Source: Bifidobacterium panos (GTDB taxonomy: Bacteria; Actinomycetota; Actinomycetes; Actinomycetales; Bifidobacteriaceae). Taken from it: a DNA stretch of 64,000 nucleotides. The position numbers and the translations under genes are program-made. Location: NCBI RefSeq assembly GCF_012932445.1, contig NZ_JAAIIJ010000023.1, positions 44,348 to 108,347 on the forward strand, given 5' to 3'. Below the pieces are notes generated by a model. That model was not told the origin of the DNA. It saw only the letters and a program-made list of their open reading frames with translations, and did no database searches. How positions within the stretch are numbered: the first letter of the stretch is position 1; every line of letters begins with the position of its first letter. Below are positions 29,391 to 38,400 of the stretch, in pieces.

Positions 29391-31025
29391 TCAGTGTTGC
29401 AGGGAAGCGAACAATTCCAACGTGGACAAGACCTTGAGCATTCGGCTCTCAAGCAGTTTGCCGCCCAGCTGAACGCCGGCCACGAGCACGATGACGCCAT
29501 TGGCCAGCGACACCGGCAACATCACCCAATACCAGGACGCCCAGTCGCCGCCCAACGCAAGCACCACCGCCACAATGCCGGTGGGCAACATCAGCACGAG
29601 CCCGCCGAGCAACTGCAGGAGCGGAAGGAAAAATTGCGCCGCGCCGTGGCCTTGCGGCGAGGACATCGGGCGCTCCATCGAAGCCACCGGATACATCAGC
29701 ACTGGGGAAATGACCTCGGCAAAACCCAGCGCGCACAAGCCCGTCCCCAAGCCAGCGGCAGCGAAAGTGAAGCCCGTCATCACGCCGCCCGACGTGCGCC
29801 AGTCTCCGGTGATGACGAACACGACCACCGTGACCAGCGCCACATAAGCGACAAGAAGCACAATCTGCGCACGCACGCGGCCGAGACGATCGTCGATGCC
29901 GCGCACGCCGCTAAGCACTTCCATGGCGAAACCGTTGCCGTCATAGGCCAAGCCGTTGCCCTCGGCAATGAACAGGAACAGGCACACCCAAATCAACGAT
30001 TGCCACACGGCTGTGTTGCTGTCATGAAACTGCACGGCGAAAAGCAGCACGAACAGCAGCGGCATGACGGACAGCGGAATCAAACGGGGGTCCCTGCGCA
30101 TATAGGTGGCCAAACGCGCCGAAATCGCGCCGGAGACGCTGTCGTGCGCCGAGGCGAACGCGCCGATGCCTTTGGTGGTGGCCACGGTGTGATTCTCAGC
30201 GGACAGGCGCTCCCTCTTCAAACACCACAAACAGCACAGATAACACAACGCCCACGTGGCCACCAGCACGGCCAGATGCACGCCCACCGCCGCCCAGTTG
30301 CCCGCGGCCGCGTCGAACGGCAGCTGGAAGGCCGCGCCGAGCGGCGTGAACGCCAGCACCGACGAGGAGCCAAGCAGGGGCTTGACATTGAACGAAGCGA
30401 AATCTTGCGGACCCACCAGAATGTTGGGCAACTGGCAAGCCAGCACGAACAGCAGAAACACCGCGATGTACATCACGCTTTTGCCGCGACGGGTGTTGGC
30501 GAGCGTGGTCAGCAGCGCAATCACCACTTTCGATATCCACATGATGGTGATGACGGCCAGCGGCGCGGCGACCACACCCATGATGACGGCCGCCGAGCCG
30601 GCGCCGCGATATGACCGGGCGAGCAGCAGCAGCGACAGCACGCCGGTCAGTGTGGGGACGCCGCACAGTCCGGCGATGAACAGGGCGAAGGTCAGCGTGC
30701 CGTCTTTGATGCCATACAGCGCGAACATGCGCGGGCTGACGGCCGTACCCTCACCCAAAAACATGACTTGCACCACCACCACGAGGACAGTGAGCAGCGA
30801 GCCGCCGAACACCATCGCCACGTTCAGCACATCCCACAAAGGCGCGCCGGGGCCGGCAAACGCCGGATTGGCGCCGAGCGCATTGCCGACATTCGCCGCT
30901 GTGGAGATGACGCCCAAAGCCGCCAGCAGGGCGATGACGTAGCCGATGGTCTGCCCCACGGACTTGCGCATGACGGCCAGCAGCAGCGACCAGCGCAACT
31001 TCACAATCGTTGCGATACAACTCAT
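29391..31025 (-). CDS. ABC transporter permease, many membrane helices
   Basis: 544 residues with about 12 hydrophobic helices (for example GYVIALLAALGVISTAANV, AVIMGVVAAPLAVITIMW, LLVAYVALVTVVVFVITG). Overlaps the ATPase gene by four bases (ATGA), so the two form one exporter-type ABC system. The substrate cannot be read; cell-envelope export is plausible from neighbouring GT2 and carboxypeptidase genes. Confidence 0.85.
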   Translation of the reverse strand: MSCIATIVKLRWSLLLAVMRKSVGQTIGYVIALLAALGVISTAANVGNALGANPAFAGPGAPLWDVLNVAMVFGGSLLTVLVVVVQVMFLGEGTAVSPRMFALYGIKDGTLTFALFIAGLCGVPTLTGVLSLLLLARSYRGAGSAAVIMGVVAAPLAVITIMWISKVVIALLTTLANTRRGKSVMYIAVFLLFVLACQLPNILVGPQDFASFNVKPLLGSSSVLAFTPLGAAFQLPFDAAAGNWAAVGVHLAVLVATWALCYLCCLWCLKRERLSAENHTVATTKGIGAFASAHDSVSGAISARLATYMRRDPRLIPLSVMPLLFVLLFAVQFHDSNTAVWQSLIWVCLFLFIAEGNGLAYDGNGFAMEVLSGVRGIDDRLGRVRAQIVLLVAYVALVTVVVFVITGDWRTSGGVMTGFTFAAAGLGTGLCALGFAEVISPVLMYPVASMERPMSSPQGHGAAQFFLPLLQLLGGLVLMLPTGIVAVVLALGGDWASWYWVMLPVSLANGVIVLVAGVQLGGKLLESRMLKVLSTLELFASLQH

Positions 31026-31834
31026 TGGGCACCCCCGTCGAGCCAGTCGAGCTGAGCCGCCTGATGGCGACCTCCGACCAGTTGCAGGAAGCGCTCTTCA
31101 AGGTCTTCGCCGGCGGCAACCTGCTCGACGGTGCCCGCGGCGCACACCTGGCCGCGATTGATGACGGCGACGTGCGTGCACATTTTCTCGACCAGCGACA
31201 TCACATGCGAGGAGACGATCACCGTGCCACCGGTGGCGGCGTATTCGATCAGGATGTCCCTCAGGTTTGCGCTGGAAACGGGGTCGACCGATTCAAACGG
31301 CTCGTCCAGCACCAGAACGCGCGGGCTGTGAATCATCGCGGAGGCCAGGCAGATCTTCTTGGTCATGCCGGCTGAATAATCGGCCACAATGACGTTGGCC
31401 GAGGCCTCGAGGTCGAAGGCCTTGAGCAAATCGTTGGCGCGCTTGACGGCTTCGGCGCGCTTCATGCCGCGCAGCATGCCCGCATACACCAGCAGTTGCA
31501 GGCCGGTGAGCCTGTCGAAAATCTGGCTGGGCTGCGGCATGACGCCGATCATGCGCTTGACGGTGTTGACGTCGCGCCACACGTCATGGCCGAGAATCAT
31601 CGCGGCGCCGCCGTCCGGCACGAGCAGACCAGTCACCATGTTGAGCGTGGTGGTTTTGCCGGCACCGTTCGGGCCGACCAAACCATAGAACGAACCAACC
31701 GGAATGTCCAAAGCGAGGCCGTTGACGGCAATCTTATTCTCAAACTGCTTGAACAGGCCGCGAATCGACACGGCGGCGCTCGCATCCAACGGGGTGATGG
31801 GGGGCATGGAATCGTTTGCACTCATGACACCCAT
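31022..31834 (-). CDS. ABC transporter ATP-binding protein
   Basis: 270 residues with Walker A GPNGAGKTTT, Q-loop MPQPS, signature YSAGMTKK (degenerate LSGGQ) and Walker B RVLVLDEPFESVDP, and the switch His in VIVSSHVM. CcmA/DrrA-like exporter class. A second ATG three codons in is possible; the first has GCGAGG upstream. Partner of the permease that follows. Confidence 0.93.
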   Translation of the reverse strand: MGVMSANDSMPPITPLDASAAVSIRGLFKQFENKIAVNGLALDIPVGSFYGLVGPNGAGKTTTLNMVTGLLVPDGGAAMILGHDVWRDVNTVKRMIGVMPQPSQIFDRLTGLQLLVYAGMLRGMKRAEAVKRANDLLKAFDLEASANVIVADYSAGMTKKICLASAMIHSPRVLVLDEPFESVDPVSSANLRDILIEYAATGGTVIVSSHVMSLVEKMCTHVAVINRGQVCAAGTVEQVAAGEDLEERFLQLVGGRHQAAQLDWLDGGAQ

Positions 31835-31847
31835 CGTATCAGCCTCG

Positions 31848-33080
31848 CTAGCCCTTGTGCTCGATGGGTTTCCACTGGGCTTTGGAGAAAATGGCCTGGA
31901 ATGAAATCGGCACGTAGCTGAGCATGTAAATGGGGAAGCTCAGCACATAGGCGAGCAGCTCCTTGTTGGTGGCGCCGATCTGCCGCCGCTCGGCCACGAT
32001 GGTCAGCCCCGCGAGCGCCATCATGCCCAGCACCGACAGCACGATGCCGCCCGACCAGTTGGCGAGCGCGCCCAGCTGGCTTTGCCACGAGACGAAACCA
32101 AACGCCGCGAACAGCAACCCCAGCACCATGCGCGTCACACCCAGCACGGTGAACGGACACAGCAGCAGCGTGAAATCCACCGCCGAGAAGTCGCGCTCAC
32201 GCACCGCGCGCCGAATCAGCGCCGGCCCGTAATAGCGGAACACCTGCAAGAAACCCTTGCTCCAGCGCAGCCGCTGACGCCAGCTCTGCGCGAACGTGAT
32301 GGGCTGCTCGTCGTAGAGGATGGCGCTGCCGCAATAGCCCACGCGGTCGCCATGCAACACCGAGTCCATCGTGAACTCAAGGTCTTCGGTCAGCAGGTGG
32401 AACTTCCACCCCCTGTTGCGTTTCATGATCTCCTTGGAGAACATGAACCCGGTGCCGCCCACATGGCAACTGGAGCCGAACAGCATGCGCGAATTGTTGA
32501 GGAACCTCGATTCGCGGATGAACCACAGCGCCGAGCCGGACGAGACCCAGTTGTCGGCCAGGTTCACCGAGTTGCGGTAGCTGGTGAGGATCTTGAAGCC
32601 CGAATGGAACGCGTTGTTCATCTCCTCGAAGTAGCGCTTGTCGAGCTTGTTGTCCGCATCGAAGACGAAATAGGCATCATAGGTGTCGGCCAGGCCGGAG
32701 TCGATCATGTGGTCGAGCAGATAGGTCAGCGCGTAGCCTTTGCCGACGAGTTCGGTGTTGTGGCGTTCGACCACGTGGCAGCCGAGGTCGCGCACCACTT
32801 GCGCGGTGTTGTCGGTGCAATTGTCGGCCACGAGCCAGATGTCGATGAGGTCGGTGGGATAGGTCTGATTGTCAATACAGTCGATGAGATTGGAGATGAC
32901 ATGTTCCTCATTGCGCGCGGAGATCAGCACCGCGTAGCGCTTGTCCATCGGGGCTTCAGGGAACTGCACCGGCTTGGCGAACAGCGACATGACGATGCAT
33001 GCGCCCTGATATACCAAACCGGCGGCTCCGACGACCATCAGCAGGACATCGAGCACGACGAGTAGCACCATCAGCGCCAC
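31848..33080 (-). CDS. Processive family 2 glycosyltransferase, membrane-bound
   Basis: 410 residues. N-terminal helix (3-27), GT2 domain with SARNEE, DADNKLD (DxD), TEDLEF and QRLRW (the QxxRW motif of processive synthases), then three to four C-terminal helices. Resembles N-acetylglucosaminyl- or cellulose-synthase-like enzymes that make and extrude a polysaccharide. Begins inside the last ten bases of the AI-2E transporter gene and runs into the ABC ATPase gene after 13 bases. Product unknown. Confidence 0.9.
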   Translation of the reverse strand: MALMVLLVVLDVLLMVVGAAGLVYQGACIVMSLFAKPVQFPEAPMDKRYAVLISARNEEHVISNLIDCIDNQTYPTDLIDIWLVADNCTDNTAQVVRDLGCHVVERHNTELVGKGYALTYLLDHMIDSGLADTYDAYFVFDADNKLDKRYFEEMNNAFHSGFKILTSYRNSVNLADNWVSSGSALWFIRESRFLNNSRMLFGSSCHVGGTGFMFSKEIMKRNRGWKFHLLTEDLEFTMDSVLHGDRVGYCGSAILYDEQPITFAQSWRQRLRWSKGFLQVFRYYGPALIRRAVRERDFSAVDFTLLLCPFTVLGVTRMVLGLLFAAFGFVSWQSQLGALANWSGGIVLSVLGMMALAGLTIVAERRQIGATNKELLAYVLSFPIYMLSYVPISFQAIFSKAQWKPIEHKG

Positions 33081-34567
33081 CCCGCCCTTGGGTTGTCGGA
33101 CGACTCGTCCGCCGAATCGTCGGTCTGCCCGCCTTTGAGTTTCGCTCGCTTGCCGCTGCCACTGCCGCTGCCACTCCCCTTGCCAGACGCCCCGGCGTTG
33201 CGCTTCAGCACATCCTGCGGAATGGCGACGGTGGCGGAATCGTCCGACTCGCCATCGTCTTGTTGATTGATGGCGTATATCTCTTCCTGCAACTGGCGGA
33301 TTTCGTCGTTGACCGGCACTTTCTTGGTGGACCCCTTGGCCGCACGCGGAATGTGTTCGCCAATCGGCTGAAGCACATGCTCGTTGAACGCCTCGCTGGC
33401 CTCGACCACCTTGGACTTCTTGTCCGGCTTGGGGTCGTTCATCAACGGCGAATCGACCAGCTCATAACGACGCGTGTACGCACGCAAAATCACCTGGACG
33501 GAAGCGGTGATCGGCAGCGCGAGGAACGCGCCGAAGGCTCCGAACAGCGAACCGAACGCAAGCACGGCGATAAAGGCGATGGCCTCGTTGACATCCATCG
33601 TGTGCTGCGAAATCTTCGGCGCGAAAATCATGTTCTCGATCTGCTGGTAGATGGTGATGAACACCACCACGGCAATCGCGCAACCCAACCCCTGGCTCGT
33701 CCAGGCGAACAGCACCGGCAGTGCGCCGCCGATATAGGTGCCCAGCATGGGGATGAACTGCGAAACCACGCCGCAGAACAGCGCCAGCGGCAGCCAATAG
33801 GGCACCTGCATGATAATCAGGAAAATCGCGGTGAAAAAGGCGTTGAGCACCGCCAGAATCGTGCGCGAAAACAGGAACGACGAAATCTGATCCTGCGTCA
33901 CGATCCACACCATCAGAAAGCGGCGCTGGGTGGGCGGGGCCATCCACTGGCAGAACGAGCGGCGCAACCGCGGGCCGGCGGCGGAGATGTAGCAGGTGAT
34001 GGTCAGCACGATGGTCAGGTCGAGGATGAAGGCGAACAGACCGCCCAAGGTGCTCGCCGCCTGGCCGGCGAAATTGGTGACCCACGAGGTTTGCAGGTTC
34101 TTGAAGATTTCCGTGCCGAGACTGTTTATCTCGGGCAGTTGGAACGTGGTGCGTTGCATGATGAAGTCACGCACCTGCTCATACAGCGTCGGCAAGCCGG
34201 ACACCATGCCGATCATCTGCTGGACGAACAGGTTGCCGAACATGGCGAGCAGCGCGCCCACCACCACGCACAGCAACAGAATCGCAGTGATGGAGGCGAC
34301 GACGCGTTTCCACCCGTGGCGAATCAGCGCCAACACCATCGGCTCGACGGCGAGCGCGAGGAACAGCGCGACGATGATGTCGAATATCAGGTAGGCGACC
34401 TGCCCCCACGAGCGCCAGCAGAATGCGAACACGATGATGGCGATGGCCACGTACAGCAGGCCGCGGCCGAACCATTCGGGCGGGCGGCGCGGATCTCCTT
34501 TATCGGGGAAAAGGGTGTCGAAATCCCACCGTTGCTCCTGCTGCGCGCTGTCGTAACGTTCGCTCAT
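33071..34567 (-). CDS. AI-2E family transporter (PerM-like)
   Basis: 498 residues with about eight helices in the AI-2E/PerM pattern, including FGAFGAFLALPITASVQVILRAY near the end of the membrane part and the preceding PKISQHTMDVNEAIAF. A hydrophilic tail of some 110 residues ends in Gly-Ser repeats and an acidic patch. Start at MSERYDSAQ, with GGGGA upstream; the frame is open a little further. The family includes exporters of autoinducer 2 and sodium/proton antiporters; the substrate here is not known. First gene of the long leftward operon. Confidence 0.9.
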   Translation of the reverse strand: MSERYDSAQQEQRWDFDTLFPDKGDPRRPPEWFGRGLLYVAIAIIVFAFCWRSWGQVAYLIFDIIVALFLALAVEPMVLALIRHGWKRVVASITAILLLCVVVGALLAMFGNLFVQQMIGMVSGLPTLYEQVRDFIMQRTTFQLPEINSLGTEIFKNLQTSWVTNFAGQAASTLGGLFAFILDLTIVLTITCYISAAGPRLRRSFCQWMAPPTQRRFLMVWIVTQDQISSFLFSRTILAVLNAFFTAIFLIIMQVPYWLPLALFCGVVSQFIPMLGTYIGGALPVLFAWTSQGLGCAIAVVVFITIYQQIENMIFAPKISQHTMDVNEAIAFIAVLAFGSLFGAFGAFLALPITASVQVILRAYTRRYELVDSPLMNDPKPDKKSKVVEASEAFNEHVLQPIGEHIPRAAKGSTKKVPVNDEIRQLQEEIYAINQQDDGESDDSATVAIPQDVLKRNAGASGKGSGSGSGSGKRAKLKGGQTDDSADESSDNPRAGWR

Positions 34568-34620
34568 GGTTCCCCATTGTAGCGAGGAGGTGTGTACGCC
34601 CACTTGCTATTCTTGGGGAT

Positions 34621-35493
34621 ATGCTGAACGTCTCGATTATCATCCCCGCGTGGAATGAAGCGGAACGTATCACGGACTGTCTGAGCAACGCGGTTCGTCA
34701 AACCGTCATGCCCCATGAGGTGTTGGTGGTCGACAATCGCTCCACCGACAGCACCTGCGCCATCGTTGAGCGTTTCATGGCCGAGCGCCCCGAAGCGCCG
34801 GTGCGCCTGTTGCATCAGGACGAGGAGCAGGGTTTGATTCCGACGCGCAATTTCGGCCTGAATGCGGCCACCGGCGATGTGCTGGGGCGCGTCGACGCCG
34901 ACTGCATGCTCAAGCCCGATTGGGTTGAGGTTGTGTCGGGCGTGTTTGGCGAGGACCCTGAGGCGATGGGCGCCACCGGGCCGGTGACCTATTACGACAT
35001 GCCCGCGCGGCGCATGAGCCTCATGGGTGACGACCATGTGCGCCGCCGCACCTATCGCGCCGACGACGGGCGGGTGCTGCTATTCGGTTCGAATATGGCG
35101 CTGAGGGCGAGCGCGTGGCGCACGGTGGCCGGCGAGGTGTGCCGCGACAGTGAGGACGTGATGCACGAGGATGTGGACGTGTCGTTGCATCTGCTGAGCC
35201 ACGGGATGAAAACGGTGTATTCCCAAAGCATGATCTGCGGCATTTCGGCGCGGCGCATGGACACCTCGTTCAAGTCGTTCCACGCCTATATGAAGCGGTT
35301 TCGCAACACCTTCGAAGCGCACCCCGAGCATTGGCGCAAGCGCAAGTCGGAGAACACGATGTATGTCATGTACCCGTGGTTGCACGCACTGTACCCGGTG
35401 TATCAGAAGCTGCTTGAAGCGCGCGACATCAACCCCGCCGAACGCATGTGGTGGGACGAGCAAATAAATCTAGCCACCGCCCCCGAGCGCTAG
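34621..35493 (+). CDS. Family 2 glycosyltransferase, soluble
   Basis: 290 residues. GT-A fold: VSIIIPAWNEAERI, VVDNRSTDST, RVDADCMLKPDW (DxD), and EDVDVSLHLL as the likely acceptor/ED motif. No membrane helix. TATTCT lies seven bases before the ATG, so the mRNA may be leaderless; GGGGA is too close for a normal ribosome-binding site. Its TAG stop overlaps the TAG stop of the convergent adhesin gene. Acts on an unknown sugar acceptor. Confidence 0.9.
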   Translation: MLNVSIIIPAWNEAERITDCLSNAVRQTVMPHEVLVVDNRSTDSTCAIVERFMAERPEAPVRLLHQDEEQGLIPTRNFGLNAATGDVLGRVDADCMLKPDWVEVVSGVFGEDPEAMGATGPVTYYDMPARRMSLMGDDHVRRRTYRADDGRVLLFGSNMALRASAWRTVAGEVCRDSEDVMHEDVDVSLHLLSHGMKTVYSQSMICGISARRMDTSFKSFHAYMKRFRNTFEAHPEHWRKRKSENTMYVMYPWLHALYPVYQKLLEARDINPAERMWWDEQINLATAPER

Positions 35494-38400
35494 GCGCGGG
35501 AGTGCCGGCGGAGGCGGGCGACGGCGAGCAGGGCCAGGGCGAGGCCGGCGGCCAGGGCCATGGCGCGGTATTGCATGTCGGTGGCCTGCACGCCGGTGGC
35601 GGGCACCTCGTCAAGGGTGACATTGCCGAAGTCCGCGCGGTTGAACTTGGTCTCATCCGCGGAATAGATATCCGTGTCCGCATCATAAGTGTAGGTGGGC
35701 ACCACAGTGCCGGTCACCTGCTTACTGGCAGCCACCGCATGCAGATTCGCGGCCGTATAAGTGCTGCCCGTCGGAGCCGTCACCGTCTCGGTCGCCTTAT
35801 ACTGCTGGGAATTGGCCGGCTCGCCCGTCACGGCACGCGAATCGGACTCGGTCACCGTAATCGCCCAAGCCGACGGCACCTTCTCAATCACCAGATACTC
35901 GCCGTCGCGCAACTCGAACGTGTTGTCCGAAGCCGTGAACGTATACGACCGATCCGTCGCCGCACCCGAAGCGTCATACACCTGCCCCGCCAACTGCGTC
36001 GTGTCCGCAGGCAGACCCAAGGTGAACTCGAACAAATGCTGCTTATCGGAGTAATTATTCGACGTGCCCTTATACACACGCACATCGCCATACCCCGCCC
36101 AAATCGTCTGGTTATTCGCACCGGCGGCACCAAACAGATTCGTGTTGTCCAAGTTCTTGAACGCGCTCAGGTTTTTCACCGTCAAAGCGCTCGAAGCGCT
36201 GGTCGTGCCGAACTGGGCACCGGCGGGCTGCCCGGCGGCTACGGCATTGCGCACGCCGAGCTTCGCGGCGGCATCCAAGTCGCCGGTCACCGTGATGTAC
36301 GCCTGCGTGTTGTTGCCGGTGTTGTCCAGGTCCTTCTGCACCGTGCCGAGCGCGGAAATCTTTTTATTGGTTGCATCCCACGTGCCACCGACATAGTTGC
36401 CCCACACCACCGGCGAACCGGACACCTCAAGTTTCGACGTGCTGGTATAAATCTCCACGGCACCCCTCATGCCGGCGGCACTGGAATTACCCGTGATGGT
36501 ACCGCCGCTCAACTTCACCGTGGAATTGGTATGCGCAAAAATCGCGCCGCCGCCATAGTTCTTGGAATAATTGCCCGTAATGGTACCGCCCGTCATCGTG
36601 AACGAACCGCCAGTCGAATACAGATACACACCGCCAGCCGGGTTCCTCGCGTAATTGTCGGAAATCTCACCGCCGCTCATCGTCACGCTGGCACCATTCG
36701 CCACACTAATGCCGCCACCATCGTAACCGGCGTTGCGCGTGACCTTCGCGCCGTCCTCGATCAGCAGCGAAGCGTTGTTGCCGTTGACGCCGATGCCGCC
36801 GGCACCACCCCATCCCGTGTCGCTGGAAACGGTATTATCAGTGATTGTCGCCCCGTTCATCAGCTTTGTCGCGCCGCTGCATAATATCGCCGCGCCGCCT
36901 TGATTGGCAGCGGCACTATAAGTGAAGTTCTGTATGGTCGTACTGCCCACATTCAGAGTGCCGCTGCTGTTGATACCCTTGTTGTTGGTCGTGGCCGAAC
37001 CGTCCAACGTCAACCTATCCTCGGCACCGGCGTTGTTCAGCTGCAAAGTCGCCCCCGACGCCACCGACAACATCGACGTCCCCGCCGTGAACGTCGAAGC
37101 CAAGCTCAACTTCGTGCCACCCTCCTTGGGCAGCAACACGACACTCTTGCCGGCAGGCACCGTCACCGTGGACGGCACCGCATACGCATCCACCAACATC
37201 GTCACGGTATCAGTCGCTGCCGAAGCCGTCACACACTTCTGCAACGTGTCATACTTGCCATATGTAGGCGAAGTGCTCTTCAACGATTCCACCAAGCACA
37301 CCGGCTCGCCACCCCACACGACGTCCTGATACGTGCCCGAACCGACATAAGCCGCCTTGGCCCACCCGACGTACGAACTGCCATCAAGGAAGAACTTGTC
37401 AAGATTCTTCACCGTCAACGAGCTGGTGGCCGCAGACTTGGCGAACGTCGCGCCCGCCACGCCATACGTGGCGGCAGGATAGGCATAGATACCGATCTTC
37501 GCGTCATCCCCCAGATCATCATCGACAATATAATTCGCCGCACTGGTTCTTACTTCAAGATCCGCAGCTGTTGTGCCGTAGGTGTTGCCGTATATCTGCG
37601 GACTGCCACTGAGATGGACGGTGGGCATCGCATTGAGAGATGAAATCGCGCCGTAATAGGGATTCGATTGCGCTATCGCGCCCGTAACGTTATTGCCTGT
37701 AATGACGGCATTGCCGGAAATGGTCAGGGTTCCGCCACGCTGACTGATTGCACCGCCGTTGCGCTTCGCCGAGTTGCCCGAAATTTTTGCGTTTTCAGAG
37801 ACGATGAGCGTATTGCTAGCGGTCTCGCTGACATAAATGGCGCCGCCGTCGTACCATGCCTGGTTGTCCGAGATGGTGCCACCGGAAATGTTAATGGTAT
37901 TGCCCGCGTAATTCCAAGCACTGATAGCGCCACCATGGCTACCTTTGTTGCCGGTAAGCGAACCACCCGTCATGTTGAACGTACCCGTTTGAATATAAAC
38001 CGCTGAATTGGCATAGGTATTGGCCTCGTATGCCCCGTTGTTGGTGAGGGTGCCATCCTGCAACGTGACCGTTGAGCCACCGGTGATGAACATCACGGAA
38101 CCACCCATATTCGGTGTGGCCGAATTCGTGGAAGCCGAGTAATTGTTCTCGTAGGTGCCGCCATTGATGGTGAGGTTGGCCGCACCCTCCACGCGATACA
38201 CGCCGCCCGTGCCCGACGAGTTGTTGAAATTCGCCGCGCTGGTATTCGTCGCCGTGGCCGTGCCGCCGGTGATCTTCACAGCCGGCTGGGTGCGCGTGAT
38301 CGTCGACCTGTTGCCCTCAAGCGTGCAGCCGTTTAACGTCAGGTCACCCGCGCTGGTGATATAGCTCGCGGCATTGGCATAGGTGATGGTGCAACCGTTG

